Assembly: GCA_945910005.1 (NCBI GenBank)
Contig: OX246748.1
Coordinates: 16,533,368 to 16,597,367 of the forward strand
DNA length: 64,000 nt
Direction: 5' to 3'
Source of the DNA: Isoperla grammatica
Lineage: Eukaryota; Arthropoda; Insecta; Plecoptera; Perlodidae
The notes beneath the pieces are model-generated. The model was given only the letters and a program-made list of their open reading frames with translations. It was not told where the DNA came from and did no database searches. The translations under genes and the position numbers were made by a program. Below are positions 1-12,720 of this stretch, piece after piece (within the stretch, counting starts at the first letter, position 1; every line of letters begins with the position of its first letter).

Positions 1-1985
1 AAATACTAAACAGTAAACTACTATACTAAAGTGAAAATTTTAAGTTCTTAATAATGTCAGATGTGGGCGGAAGACAACATATTGAATGGCTCGTCGGTTT
101 TACCAATAAATCTGTAATGTTTTCGTGTTACGAAGAAGAAAAAAAGTGGAGAAGAGACATGACACTCCTGGCAAGCTCATGTTAGCAAATTCTTTGCCCA
201 AGAATATTGGTGGCTAACAACCCCCTGACACGATTTATTTTTGAAACAGGTGTATGAAACATATATTTTACTGATTTTTGCTGTTGAGATAAATTGAAAA
301 ATAACCAAATGTTTTAAACATACTTTCAGTTAATGAAAACGTGTAAAACTGACGGTGTTTTTAAACTGTGAACTGTTTCGTAGACTGAGCACATAACATT
401 GCAATCAAATCTCACACAACACACGAACGGGTTCCTCGATTTACACGAAACATGTAACGTAAATAACATTTTTACATACAGGCCGGAATGAAATAATGTG
501 GCATACTGCAGTCCCCGCAAATGATCTACGTTTCCACCCCCTCCCCTACCCCCCCCTCCCACTTGTCTCTCCCACGCTAGTTTAAAAAAAAAAAAAACTC
601 TGACAGCTTTAGTATTTCTCTCACAGTCAGTACCACTTTTATTTCGCCAAGTAATTCTTTCTGCTTTGCCTCGGTCGGCTACAGCTTTGGGTAGGGCGCG
701 AATGCTTCTTGTTTTTAATATGCCTAGGTTTAATTGACGCATTGTGCTTCACGGATATTTATGTCCTCATTTAGAGCTATTTGTACGAAAGTTGGCGCCA
801 AAGCACTCTTCAAAACACGTACAGTCGGTAACAAAAGTTTGGCGACACGTTAATGAGCGAGCCACGTGCGTCTTATTAGGTAAATCTTCTATTGGGGGCC
901 GGGAGTGTTAACGCCTGAACTGTTTGATTCGAATACCAAAGGGGAGTTGATGGAGATGCCCTGGGCAAACACAGTTAACTGAAAGTTCTTTAGCTTTGAT
1001 AGCCACCTTTGAAATACTCTGCGTAAGTGATTAGTTACACAACTTAATTAATTAATGGATTAATTAATTGTGTTAAAATGCTATGTACTGACATGTAATG
1101 TACACTTTATGATAAGGAGAAAATGAAGTTATATTCCTGTTCAATTCTATTCTTTTCTATTCTATTGTATTCTATTCTTCCCCATTCGGTATGTAAACAT
1201 ATAAAACTACACAATTCACAATCAAACTATCAAAACGATATTTTTTTTTTGTATCGCAATATAGTTTCACCAAACATTACTGAAAACGCGTTTTTACTGA
1301 TTTTTGTATACGATCATTACGTTTGTAATAACCCAGATTGAAGAGAAAACTCTTAAATTAAAATTTGCCTGCATATTTGGTACCTTTATCACAATTGTCA
1401 GTTTCAGTGTTATCATTATATTGTATGTATTTTGTATCAATGTTTTAATGTTTGTCAAAAAGTCAATGTGAAATACTATATTATTTAACTAAAAAAACCA
1501 TTAACCATTATTTAACCAATTATGTAGCATCAGCTTTTATAAGCAAACATAATATATTTATATAGCACCCACTGGTAAGCCTAGTTGTGTTATCCTCAAC
1601 CGTGTTGACAGGCTTCGACTTGGTAAATTGTCTTCCCGTCTCTTCCTTCCCGAACTTCGGTCCCTCGATGAGATGTTAAGTCTTGCGAATTACTCCCCCT
1701 ACCTCAACCCACCCCCGACTGTCGTTCGAGACACAAGACAAGCAAGTTATCCATCCCCCTCTTATACCGTACACTCTCCTTGCAAATCGACCCTTCTTTA
1801 GCACTCCCCGTGAGAACCGAGTAGATAGCCCCCCTCCGCTCCACTTCCCCCCCCCCCCCCGCCCCCTTAGCCGTGCCAGTAGATAACTGGCTCACAGTCA
1901 CCTGTATCACTAAACTCACTCTATCCAATTGTAAATCAAACGAACGGTTTGATCTGAAACGAAAGGTTTAGCCGCGCTCGCTTAT
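1..1985. other. Intergenic AT-rich DNA, no gene seen
   Basis: No splice-bounded exon or recognisable protein was found. The stretch holds pyrimidine/purine-biased tracts at 536-565 and 1690-1866 (the latter ending in a C run at 1847-1860), an A run near 582-594, a degenerate TATTC pentamer stretch at 1141-1180, and a short palindromic TTAATTAA cluster near 1045-1070. The open frame on the minus strand at 326-742 crosses the C-rich and A-rich tracts and looks like a low-complexity artefact. Confidence 0.5.
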
Positions 1986-2185
1986 ACCTTGTTCATGCAC
2001 CACAACCACTAACAGCAGTTAGGCTAACAGTATTTAAGTGAAATAGGGACAATATAAGAAATTTGTTTTTCATATGTAAAATAGCATGTAAAACAAACAA
2101 AATATTGCAGCTATACGTTCACATTACATTCTCAACTGCAGTTAGAAGCATAACTTCTGATAGTGCCCGTAGTGTGAAAAAGGTT
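1986..2185. mobile_element. MITE, ACCWWGTTCAC family (copy 1)
   Basis: About 200-bp element with imperfect terminal inverted repeats. The left end starts ACCTTGTTCATGC and carries CACTAACAGCAGTTAGGCT; the right end, read in reverse, starts AACCTTTTTCACACTACGG and carries a matching CACTATCAGAAGTTATGCT. The same ends are found at 20056-20591 and 26943-27125. The flanks here are TTAT and TTAG, compatible with a decayed TTAA target duplication, which is exact at the 20 kb copy. No coding capacity. The superfamily is inferred only from the TTAA duplication (piggyBac- or Kolobok-like). Confidence 0.6.
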
Positions 2186-2236
2186 TTAGCAGGTTACCTT
2201 ACGAACACCGAAGTTTAGCATCATCGGGCTAGGAAA

Positions 2237-2264
2237 GGAGGAGAGTGGGTTACCGCTCTCCTCC
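2237..2264. other. Perfect 9-bp-stem hairpin
   Basis: GGAGGAGAG and CTCTCCTCC face each other across a 10-base loop. It lies in unique-looking DNA just beyond the MITE at 1986-2185. It could be chance or a remnant inverted-repeat end; there is no T run that would suggest an RNA polymerase III terminator. Confidence 0.4.
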
Positions 2265-2299
2265 GAAATACTAGTTACCGTTGGTTAGAGCAGATTGGA

Positions 2300-3215
2300 G
2301 GGTTCAAAAGCTTGTGTAACAGCTTCGTTCTTCTCGTCAGCTGCTCGGCAGTCCAGGTTAGTGGAGGAACCTGGTCAATGTTGCGTTGTTCTTTTGGATG
2401 GGCCGTAAAGTCGATGGTCCCCTTTTTACTTTCCTACAGAAGTAGGCTACGTGCCGGTACCAGACTTCTCCTCCTCCCTAACCCATTATCATTCATTAAT
2501 CATCAATTGCGAAAGAGGGCATTGTCCCCTAGCCTCGCCTTTAATTTCAATAAAATAATAAATAACTGTAGATTTACCCTATCGTCGTCCATATCTCCAC
2601 ATAAAATTACTACCATTCACACTGAAAATCAACCTTTTAATACACAACTTTAGTAAATTTACACATCTTCTTCATCAGTAATTGTAATTGCCTGGCAATC
2701 TATCCGCACCTTTGTGAGACAGTAGATTGTATTGGCTCTCGCACTTAATCGCCGTCCTACAAATATCCCCTCCTAAAATTTTGAAATCTAGACCTATTTT
2801 CTAAATCAACCCTCCCTTTCCCCTCATCCGGTAACATACACCTATGCCTGGCAACATTTTCTGGCAAATAATATCCTCTGGAAAGTCCTTACCAAACCGC
2901 TGCTTCCATATCCCCCGCTCATAACAATTTATATCAGTCTTGTATGTGACTGTCAAAAACATTTCCATTTCTAGCTCAGACATAGTATCACATTGTCTGA
3001 CTTGTGTTTACCAACGTTTTCCAAGCGCAGCTCGTTACATTAAATTCCTGGTTACTATGACAACCGATGTCACCGATAACAACATAGTTACATCTACGAA
3101 ACGACGCAGTTTGTCATTTTTAAAGAAATAAAATCCACTACATTTATGAAGATCGAAGCGATAAACCTTTGTATGGGAAATTACATTGAACAAACTCATC
3201 ACCTCGCACATAAAT
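2300..3215. other. No gene seen
   Basis: Open frames at 2312-2653 (+) and 2801-3298 (-) have no recognisable domain, no convincing splice sites and no shared repeats elsewhere in the window. I see no structured repeat in this stretch. Confidence 0.4.
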
Positions 3216-3225
3216 AATTCTGCGT

Positions 3226-3815
3226 AGACTTGCGGTGCTTCCCGCAGTAAGTGGAGGCGCGACGATCGCTTGGTGTCTGATCTGCTTGCATTGCGCATGA
3301 GCGTGCTGGGTTACACTGTTGTCACATCTACTGTACCTGCTACAGTGTTGTCACATCTACACGACTGTGGTGCTTCCTGCAGTAAGTGGAGGCGCGACGA
3401 TCGCTTGGTGTCTGATCTGCGTGCATTGCGCATGCGCGCGCCGGGTTACACTGTTGTCACATCTACTGTACGCATGCTACAGTGTTGTCACATCTTCACG
3501 TCTGCGGTGCTTCCTGCAGTAAGTGGAGGCGCGACGATCGCTTGGTGTCTGAGCTGCGTGCATTGCGCATGCGCATACCGGGTTGCCGTGCGCCGCACCT
3601 GGGCTACACTGTTGTCACATCTACTGTACCTGCTACAGTGTTGTCACCTCTACTTCCTTCTGTGGTACTTCCCGCAGTAAGTGGAGGCACGACGATAGCT
3701 TGGTGTCTGATATACTTGCATTGCGCATGCGCGCGCAGGGTTGCCGTGCGCTGCACCTGAGATACATTGTTGTCACATCTACTATACGTGCTACAGTGTT
3801 GTCACATCTACAAGT
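3226..3815. repeat. Minisatellite, 135-158 bp unit, about 4 copies
   Basis: The anchor CAGTAAGTGGAGGCGCGAC recurs with its AGTAAG at 3246, 3381, 3518 and 3676, giving periods of 135, 137 and 158 bp. The longer third period comes from an extra GTTGCCGTGCGC segment, which is also present in copy 4. Each unit holds two direct copies of GTTGTCACATCTAC separated by an inverted CTACACTG/CAGTG motif, and a CpG-rich TTGCGCATGCGC palindrome. It is GC-richer than its surroundings. Several overlapping open frames run through the array on both strands only because of the repeat. Confidence 0.85.
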
Positions 3816-4093
3816 ATGTAGCAGTAGACGTGCAGACGCGTCAGCCATGCGCACAACTCTGTCTGGAACAGATTCTCAGCCACGGTGAGATACATATTAA
3901 TAATTGGTACAATACCTCTGCGTAAGAGCGGCTTTCAGGGGTTAAGATACTTCTTATTCTTATTTAAGTTGAATCAGTAAATCAGTAGACGTATATTGTG
4001 CTATGATATTTTAATGAATAATTGAGCACTACTTAAACTATTATTACTATGTCTGTATTCACATTTTATATTATATTTAACGGACAGGACATA

Positions 4094-4096
<3 letters not shown>

Positions 4097-4126
<30 letters not shown>
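4097..4126. repeat. (TA)15 microsatellite
   Basis: Uninterrupted TA dinucleotide tract of 30 bases. No flanking element was recognised. Confidence 0.9.
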
Positions 4127-4127
<1 letters not shown>

Positions 4128-4129
4128 GT

Positions 4130-6655
4130 TGTTCTGGACGCGTATCAAAACTGTGTGGTACAAAATTATAAATACATACCTCCATTAAGCAATTAAGTAA
4201 GTAAATAGATAACTATAAATAGATAACAAAGCACAATTATTAATACAAACAACTTCATCACTTTAACTTGACACGGGTTTCAAAACATGCTTTAGTTGAA
4301 TACCATGAATACAATTTGGGTATATTTTCTTCTTGTATCCATTTTTATTCCCGACTGTGGTACGAACAAAGAACGCGGACAATAAGAGTAACAAGGCAAA
4401 GCATTTCAAAATTGCCACTAGTTTTACGTGCGGTGTAGCAAGAATCATGAATATCATAATAAAGTCATACATACATACATGTGATACAATGTCGCCGTCT
4501 GTCGGGCTGACTTTTATTACAAACGCTTTCACGTCATATTTGTATTTAAATTGTATCAGCTACGTTTAAGCGTGCCCGAAAGTGGCGGTTATAGGGAACG
4601 TGCAACTGACGTAACAGCCGAACTACAACAATGGAATAAATGAATTGAACTGGTGGACAAACAACAAGCTGTCAAGTAATATATTTGCAAATAATGAGGA
4701 GAAACAATTAGTTGTAACGATAGTAACTGCTCGCCAGTTAAAATTTATGTTCATTAATGGACAGCAACTATCTGAAAATTTGTAAACGTTCTGAACGTTT
4801 TTTTTCCAACTTCAAAACTTCGCATTTTTTTTTGACAGCTTGTTTGTCCATCGGTTCAATTCATTTGTTTCATTGTTGTGTTTTGGTGTTGTGCGTACCC
4901 TATACATTTTTGGTGTGAAGGGTTGGGGGGGGGGGGGGGGATCTTATCCGAAGCAACACTCGTACATACTATGGGGAAAATACCTTGCAATGAGGTCCAC
5001 ACAATCTATGACAAAAGTGGTGTTACTAAGAAGTTTTTTCTGAGCACTAATAATTAATGATTTTTTTGTACTTCAAAGAAGTTATGAAAAGTTAATAACT
5101 AACGCAAACAAAATTATTTATTTGCTTGTTAAAACATTCTTATAAGCACTTATCTCATATTTAATGTTGGAGAGTTTGTCTTACTTGAGGAACTTTTCAA
5201 GATAATTTAAATATTCTGTAAAAACTATAAATAAAATAATGACGCGGATTTTCACTATAAATGTTTACAAAATCAGAGTTGTGCACAATTATTTCAACAT
5301 GATAATATTTGTCTTGGCACAAATACTTTTTATCAAACAATATTAATGTCTACAATGTCAAAAACCACTCGAAATAGACTAGATGCATTCTGGTGGCTAG
5401 AAAATAAATTATTATAAGGAGAAGTTTGTTTAACTGACAGTTGAATTCAGTTGTTTTCTTGTTACATCATCAATCGCGCTATAATGAGGTAGCTTAGCAG
5501 CAAGTTTGAATCCTCAATTGATGACACAAAATTACAACGTAATAATAAAATATAAAGTAAAACAATCTCATTTCATGTAGCCCGTTTAACCTAGTTTCGC
5601 TATCGCAGAGCTTAGATACGCTTCCTAGCGGGAAAACTTGTCCCTAGAGGCAAGAGTACTAACGTAGAGCGCGCATCGTCTAGCTTTGTGCGGATTGAAC
5701 GACATTGCACTTGTTTGTAAACAAAGACCACCACAAGTACTCCTTGTTGCCACCATGTTTGATAGCGACGTCATGATAATTCGTCCTTGAGGGATAGAAT
5801 AACCTTGAGACTTGTCGTGCCCTCTAGCGGAGACGGAGAAAACCACCGCCTTGCTCACCTCACACGCACCGCCACACTAGAGTGATACTTGCTAACACAC
5901 CGCCTTGCTCACTGGATGTTATTGTTTCGTAGGCTGTGACGAGTGTTTATTTTCCACGCCATGTAGAAATGTTGACACTTGTTTCCACTAACTGACACAC
6001 GCTTCGTGGTCTTAAATCCATAGGGTAAGAAAAAAACTTTACGCGAGGACTACATGTACAATCTGATGTTTAGAACAGTGGCGCTCGTGAATTTAATGTA
6101 ACTAAAATTCCGAGAGGTTGTTCGTAAAAGCCGCGTAGAGAAAAACCGAACGACCTTTGCGTTCTTTTAAGCCGAAAATCTGTAAATTAGTAGAGCAATA
6201 AGGCATCAAGTGGATTTTTGTGTAGGAAAACAATTTACGGAGACACAATTGTGCGGTGCTATAAGCCAGTGTTTTTGTTTTGCGTTCTCTTTTTGGACTG
6301 GGTGGAAAGGCTGATCACAAAACCAGCTCGGCGACAGACGGGACGGATCATACCGATTAGTCAGCGGTCAGATGAACCAAGGAGAATAAAAAAACGATGA
6401 TTAATTGAGATCTCAATAAATTGTTTAACTAATGGATCTCTGTAATGTTTGTTAAGAAGGTGCTCTACTTACATATCAGCTGCGTAAGTTTACTTGTTTT
6501 CAACGAACGTTGTCTTGCATAAAAAGCGTATTTCGAAAGAACTTGATGGAGTTTTTGAGAAACTTATAATTAAACTAAATTGATAATTAATTATTTTCCC
6601 ACGTTAGTAGGTTTAATATCTGTGCTCATACTACACTATGCACTGCTACCAACAG
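4130..6655. other. Intergenic, no gene seen; poly-G at 4925
   Basis: Mostly AT-rich unique sequence. It contains a 16-base G run at 4925-4940. A GC-richer patch at about 5590-5900 carries TGCCCTCTAGCGGAG, which resembles a CTCF core on the reverse strand. The minus-strand open frame at 5625-5858 lies in that patch; no domain was recognised and no splice sites are convincing. Confidence 0.4.
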
Positions 6656-6659
6656 AATA

Positions 6660-6870
6660 GACCATTTTCAAAATTGATCTAGTACCCTTAGATAGAGTTA
6701 ATCAAGGTCCTATAAATCTTCAATGACAACAAAAATACACAATTATAAAAAATAATTTTTAAATGTTATGCCAAGGTTCATTTTTCATTGTTGTGCATTG
6801 TTGCAATTTAAGATTTAGAGGACCGTGATTAACTCTATCTAAGGGTCGTAGATCAATTTTGAAAATAGTC
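6660..6870. mobile_element. MITE, GACCATTTTC family (TA type), copy 1
   Basis: 211-bp foldback element. The left end GACCATTTTCAAAATTGATC is mirrored by the right end, which reads GACTATTTTCAAAATTGATC on the other strand. Subterminal repeats GATAGAGTTAATCA and TGCACAATTGTTG-like blocks are also mirrored. TA precedes the left end; TT follows the right. Four more copies lie at 33605, 58858, 59058 and 62071. The TA duplication suggests Tc1/mariner-like mobilisation; this is an inference, as no transposase is present. Confidence 0.8.
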
Positions 6871-6874
6871 TTTT

Positions 6875-8220
6875 GCAACCCGTACTTTAAAAGTATCTTC
6901 CATCACACATCGTCTTTAAAGGGATTCGTTTTTTGGTTTGTTGCTGTGTTTTCTTGTCTGTCTGTTAGTTTTTCAGTGACACGTTTCCTAGATGGTCTCA
7001 GTGTCTGGGCCTCTGTTGTGTAGGTCGGGCCAAGTATGTCTCTTTTCTCAGCCGTTTTTATATCAACCAACGGATCATTACTTTCGTGCGTGTCAACAAT
7101 TCAAGCACACATACTAAGACGCTGCGGTGAAACTCAATTTTGTTTTAAATCAATTTTTTTATATCTGATTTTCTCAAGCCATGGAGAGTTTTATTATTTA
7201 TATATCATAAAAAAGTGTTGAGTTTTAAGATTTTGTAAGAGATAACTTTTATCCACTAGGTAGTAATAATATTTGTTACATGGCGCGTTATATTACTCAA
7301 TACGTTTAATCTTTAGTATGACATACGAAGGTTGAAAGGAATAAGTTTGTTATTAATCTGCGTTTGTTGAATGATGGCAGCTTTTTGAAAATTGTTTTGT
7401 TTAATTACCTTTACTAATTAGTATTAACCGATGAGCTTACAAGGATAACGTAAGTACATTGTATTTCTCTCCAACTCCAGTGGGCTCAGCGAGACTTACC
7501 AATGTATACTGAAAGTACTCAAGTAAAAAAATGTTTTAATTTTTTCAAATTTCTGTACAAAATAAAGAAGTATGCTATGTTTATAAATCAGAATTATTTC
7601 CCTCAGTCTCTCACATGCTGGTATACCTAGAGAATGCTGTGTGTGTACCTTCAAATTATGCGTTTGTTATGTGTGTGTGCTAGCATGGCACAAAAGTGTT
7701 CCGATAAGAAATTTACTTTATGTAATGATTTAATTTTTTTTACATTATGTACATGTGGTTCAGGTATAAAATCAAAGATAAAATACATGTGTTGATAATA
7801 ACATTTTTATCTAATCCAAGATCGGAAGCTTCAAACATGTTTCTAACGATTACAAAGTTTTTCTCTCATTCAGAATATTCATTTATAATTCTTTCTTAAA
7901 TATCAGGTCGTGAGGTATTTCAAGCCTACTATTTAACTAACTTTCGGCTTCCCCTCAGCCCCTCAGGCAGTTTAACGAGTTATCCTGTATTCCAGCTGCG
8001 TGATGTTAATTGCTGCAGAAACAGAAAGGGATGGTTCGCCCGAGGTGAGATTTTACTTCCCTTCGAAACTTTTGCGAAACAACTTGTCCTTAAAGAAAGA
8101 TATAGACAAAGATTAGAATGAATACCTACAGGATGACAATACTGTGAACAGCCATCTACATAATAAAAGAAACGCTTAAGTTCTATTATAAACGTAACTT
8201 ATTATCGATACAATAGAGTT
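6875..8220. other. No gene seen
   Basis: AT-rich DNA. The short open frame at 7036-7221 (+) has no recognisable feature. No repeat or inverted structure was noticed. Confidence 0.4.
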
Positions 8221-8222
8221 TA

Positions 8223-8741
8223 CTTAGTTCCAATCTAACTAACACTGGCAATCACTAACCTCAAAGGGAGGCGATGGTATCGTGGAGATCATAGATGTCA
8301 AACATCCCCATTATTCAACAAAGCACTCACCTTCTCAGCCGGTACCGACAGCTACAAACTGCATAAATAGACAAATAACTTGATCACTACATGTTAAATC
8401 TAACTAACACTGCCAATCACTAATCTCAAGGGGAGGCGATGGTATTGTGGAGAATGGAGATCATAGTTGTCAATCATCCCCATTATTCAACAAAGTACTA
8501 ACCTTCTCAGGCGGTACCGACAGCTACAAACTGCATAGACAAATAACTTGACCACTACAGGTACCACTAACCTTTTATACGGGAAGGTCCTCTTTTTGTA
8601 ACTGTGTGTTTACAACCTCGACTGTCGCCTGAGATTTCAGTCAAGCGTGACGCTTACAACCTTCAACAAAGTAAGCGACGGCTAAGTAGGCACTTTGAGG
8701 TTATTAGTGATTGGCATGATGTTAGTTAGATTGGAGTCAAG
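8223..8741. mobile_element. MITE, TTCCAATCTAAC family, copy 1, with internal duplication
   Basis: TA duplication at 8221-8222 and 8742-8743. The left end reads CTTAGTTCCAATCTAAC and the right end reads CTTGACTCCAATCTAAC on the other strand, followed on both sides by CAATCACTAA and CCTCAAAG. Inside, a segment of about 170 bp (about 8229-8395) is repeated directly at about 8397-8565; both copies hold CATCCCCATTATTCAACAAAG and GGTACCGACAGCTACAAACT. A second, unduplicated family member is at 31402-31747. Non-coding. Confidence 0.8.
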
Positions 8742-8744
8742 TAT

Positions 8745-11700
8745 AGATACACAAGTTATTTCAAGATAAGAAGCTTCAATGGAAAGTCGACCGGGTTTAG
8801 TGTGTTTGCATGTGTTGAGTTTTTTCCCCCTAGCGTCTATAAATCAATGTTGTAGGTTATAAAATAAATTATGAAAGAAGTATTGTATCCCAATGTCAAC
8901 ATGTGGAATTCAGACGATATTCCAGAACCAATACTGTTGACTTCCAAAGGAGAACTGCTTGTTCTAAGCCCAGATTGCAACGAGTGATCTCATATATCTT
9001 TGTCCAACATGTATTTACAATGATAAAAAATCTTCAAGCTTCTAAACTTCAAGTTTTCAAATGAATATAACTAAGGGGTCCAGAATTGATAAATATATCC
9101 AAGGTTAATATTATTATCTCGTCATTCACACACTGAACATTGTCTCTGGAATAGTTACTTAGAAGATGTTACACTATTTCTGAGTCTTGGACTCGTTCTT
9201 CAATTGGCATTGTTGAAGACATTGCTCAGTATTTGTGATAACAACCAAGGGGCTATGCAATATTACAAGCTGACAAGTGTGTGCTTAATAACTACTTAAG
9301 TACATATGGGTTTGGAATGCGATCTCCTCAATGGAACATAAATGGATGCACCAAATCAAATGAACAAAGCAAATTGACATAGTTTGATAATAGTGTACGT
9401 TAATTAAGTTGTGATGATATCCCATGAAGCGCACACGACAACATAACTCTATAGTCTGAGTCAAGATTATTAGATAGGTAGGTAGTCTGAGTGCTCTTAA
9501 ATGTGTTTTGATCTATGAGAACAGAGCAGTGAGATTGATATGCGAGAAGAGATAGAAATATATGTTTTCCCACATCGTTATGACACCACCTTACGCACGG
9601 ACATTTTTGTTAATCTTTCCATGTACGTGGAAAGGAAAGGAATAATCGATTTTCAACAAGAATGGGCTTTGGTCCATCACTCTTCTTCTCTTAAATATTG
9701 TATTTAATTGTCACGTCTCCCAATATATAAGCGCCTCTCTGTGTGGTTGGATAAAAGCTTTTAAATGAGCTCGTGATAAATATAAACTTTGTTTTTTGGA
9801 AAGTCACCTAACAAATCAATATCGGGATACATAGCCAATCATTCGAGCATTTGAAATTTCGCTTGCGATATTATACCTCCGTTGGCTTTATCTCTTATCT
9901 GTCTGTCTGTCCCTTGTGTAATTTTTCTATAATATATTTTGCTCAACGAGGCAAAGTCCGAACGTGGACGATACAATGTAGATTTGCATACACAAATCAG
10001 TATTGACAGGACGATGCTAATTTACATAGTAATGGCCAATTGTGGCAATTTGAAAGAAAATGTTTGCCATGCCAGTTTCATCGCGCACAACAAATATTTC
10101 AATCGATATGAATAACTCACATTGAGAAACACAACTAGATTAAAGTATTGTTCTGGTGAAATGGTCTGATTGTATTGAAAACTAACGAATACGACAGCGT
10201 AGAAAGTGACCGTTTTAATTCTAATACTCGCTGGAATAGAAGCACTCTCATATATAGACAGGATTTATGTGTTGGAAAAAATGAAAAAAATGTTGTGAAT
10301 ATGCTATAAAAAAACGCCTGAAATATGTAAAGAAATAAATTCTGTAAGCTTACGTTATAATAATCTTACATAATTATAATTATTATGTTCTTATAATAAT
10401 CTTAAAGATAGTGATGAATATAAAACACAATAAATAGCATGAATACAAGTATACTGCACAATGCAAATGTTTTGTAGGTAGTACAATAATATAACTGTCC
10501 TCTCCCCCTAAACTCCTTCCCAACTAAAACAGAACAACAACTAGATAATTTATCAGCTGTACTTTCTGTACAAAAATCAATACATGTCGAATTTCAATTT
10601 ATGTTAGAAAAGAAAGAAATAGAAAATTTTATTATGTGGGATTCTGGATCCGGTTATTCCGTCAGCGGAGGTACATCTAAAATTCTGTCTGCATGCAAAG
10701 GTTCTTACTTTGTTCTACAAGCTGCTATTAAGGCTGTCTCTTCACCTTCTTTGCTGAACACCAGACTTCGGTTTGTTAATCTTGCGTTAAAATTGTCCCA
10801 AAATATAAATCAAATATGTCATCCAATAGAAAATTGAGTGCATTTTAATATAAAAGTTTTTTTTAGTTCCATTATCTATTTCCGTTTTGGAGATATTCTT
10901 AATTAGGTATGAAGGGTGTTCAGCAACGTCACATTACAAAAGATAACTATAAGAACATCTGAAAAACGGAATTATTGGTTGAAACAACGAAACGTTTATA
11001 AGAAAGAGCACCGAATTCTCTACAGGTTGATGTATTTTTGATTTACATTTGAGTCAACTTAAAAAAAAATTGAAACAATTTTAAAAGATTGAAATCGGGG
11101 GTACCGCAAGCTAAGTGAGCATACAGCCAACGTGGGCTAGAAGCATCGAAGAACACAGATGCTTCATTTTTCTACAACCGACCCCGAATGTCTTATCTTG
11201 GCCTTGTACACCCGAGTATGTTATCTCAAACTTCTGACAAGTCTCTTCGAAGTTCGAAACACGGCATCTTCTAAGATTGATGGTATTTTGTTAGACGTTT
11301 GCTTAATTTTGCATAGGGGGATTCCTACTCACTTCAGAATTAATTTGCCTCCTTTCTAAAACACGAATTGGGAAGACGTGTACCCTTCCTTGTAGCAGAA
11401 GGAAACATAACCGCGTAACTTTATTTTAACTGCGTAGAAACGGCTCGGAAATTGAAAATTCAGAGTAACTTAAGTTCAAGGTCACCTTGACAGTCGAACT
11501 CCCAACGCGGGTCGTCACAAGGGATTCACAATCAGCCATTTTGTATCCCACTACTAAATAGCTGTTATAAATAAGTATACGTTATAGATAATGTAAAATA
11601 ATATTTAAAACACGTAACTTGTGTTGCTCGACTATAAATACAAACACACATTTTTTAAATAAGACGTTTTGGTAGATTGCAACGATTAAGTTTTTTACTT

Positions 11701-12225
11701 GACAGATCACTTTTGATTTGTTTTCTTTCACGTTGATCCCATTTGAATAACATGCGATGTTTAACATTGTGGAACGTACTGCGATGATATGAGACGTTCA
11801 CTCTACTAAGCGGAATACTGCCTTGTATGTGATGTGTGAAAGATTAACAGGAATCTTTTGACATCACGGAAACAGCAACACAGCCTAGCGTAACAAATAA
11901 AATGAAACGAAATTAAATGTGTGTATATGTATATATAAGGTGCGTTGTCCAATGTATGCACACTTTTCTAACACAAAGTAATTCAACTTAATAGTATCCT
12001 GATAAGCCACATCCTCTGCATTGGGGATAATTCCAATACAATGGTACTTCGAACTGACTCAGTTACCACTTCAGCAGATGTAATCAACTAGATCAACAAA
12101 AAACATGAATTAGAAGATTGTCTGTGAAGAAAGATGTAGGCTTATCCATGCGATGTGAGGATTATCAGTAACGAGGTTCCCCGGAGAGAGCCGAGCGGTC
12201 TCGAGCATTCGAGGCTGTCGAAAGT
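8745..12225. other. Long stretch without defensible gene
   Basis: About 3.5 kb of AT-rich DNA. The open frame 10601-10837 (+, 78 codons) was examined: it is serine- and leucine-rich, has no known motif and no clear splice borders. A 20-bp palindrome CTTTCCATGTACGTGGAAAG lies near 9617. A segment near 10850-10925 resembles one near 51520-51590 (both with ATTTCCGTTT and TTAATTAGGT), suggesting an old dispersed repeat. Confidence 0.4.
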
Positions 12226-12720
12226 GTTCAACCAATCATTTTCTCATTAACCTCACGTCGGTCGGATTCCGTGTTTTGCCGAGAAACGAAACTTCCTGGG
12301 TGGCCTGCCCCGATATTACCACCACCGCAACTGTCTTTCACAGAATTCCCTCCCTCCATCTCCTTTTTCAACACAACAAGAATTCCATTCAAAACTTTTC
12401 GCACTATATACTTTCTATTTTTTTTTGCTCTCTTTTCTTTCTTTTTCGTATAGGGTTTTTTCGCGAAATCTGTACGTTGCGAGCAATGGTGGGTGTATTG
12501 AGGCATGGCAACCTTCCAGGGGGGTTGTCGAGAAGAGGAAGGGGGGGGGGGGGGGCGTTGGTTACTTGCCAATAGCACGCAGGATTGAGCACAAAAACTC
12601 TTCTCATAACTAGAGAAATATTGTCGGCGTCCGTGGACACGGCCAGTCCGCTGACTGGACTGCGGACACTGTGTCTACATGCTGACACCTTGTAGCTATT
12701 TGTCAGCACAAACACTCACT
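12226..12720. other. GC-richer low-complexity patch, poly-G at 12541
   Basis: Open frames occur in several phases on both strands across a pyrimidine-rich region and a 15-base G run (12541-12555), which argues against any being a gene. At about 12636-12665 GCCAGTCCGCTGACTGG forms a compact hairpin inside a larger imperfect GTCCG/CGGAC stem. Confidence 0.4.

Noticed and set aside
3270..3888. Several overlapping 70-136 codon open frames
   Set aside because: They run through the 135-158 bp minisatellite on both strands; translated units repeat and shift frame, so they reflect the array.
10601..10837. 78-codon plus-strand frame
   Set aside because: In AT-rich DNA, no domain, no promoter or splice context; could be revisited with transcript data.
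12228..12715. Five overlapping open frames on both strands
   Set aside because: All cross a pyrimidine-rich tract and a 15-base G run, and no frame is favoured by composition or splice signals.
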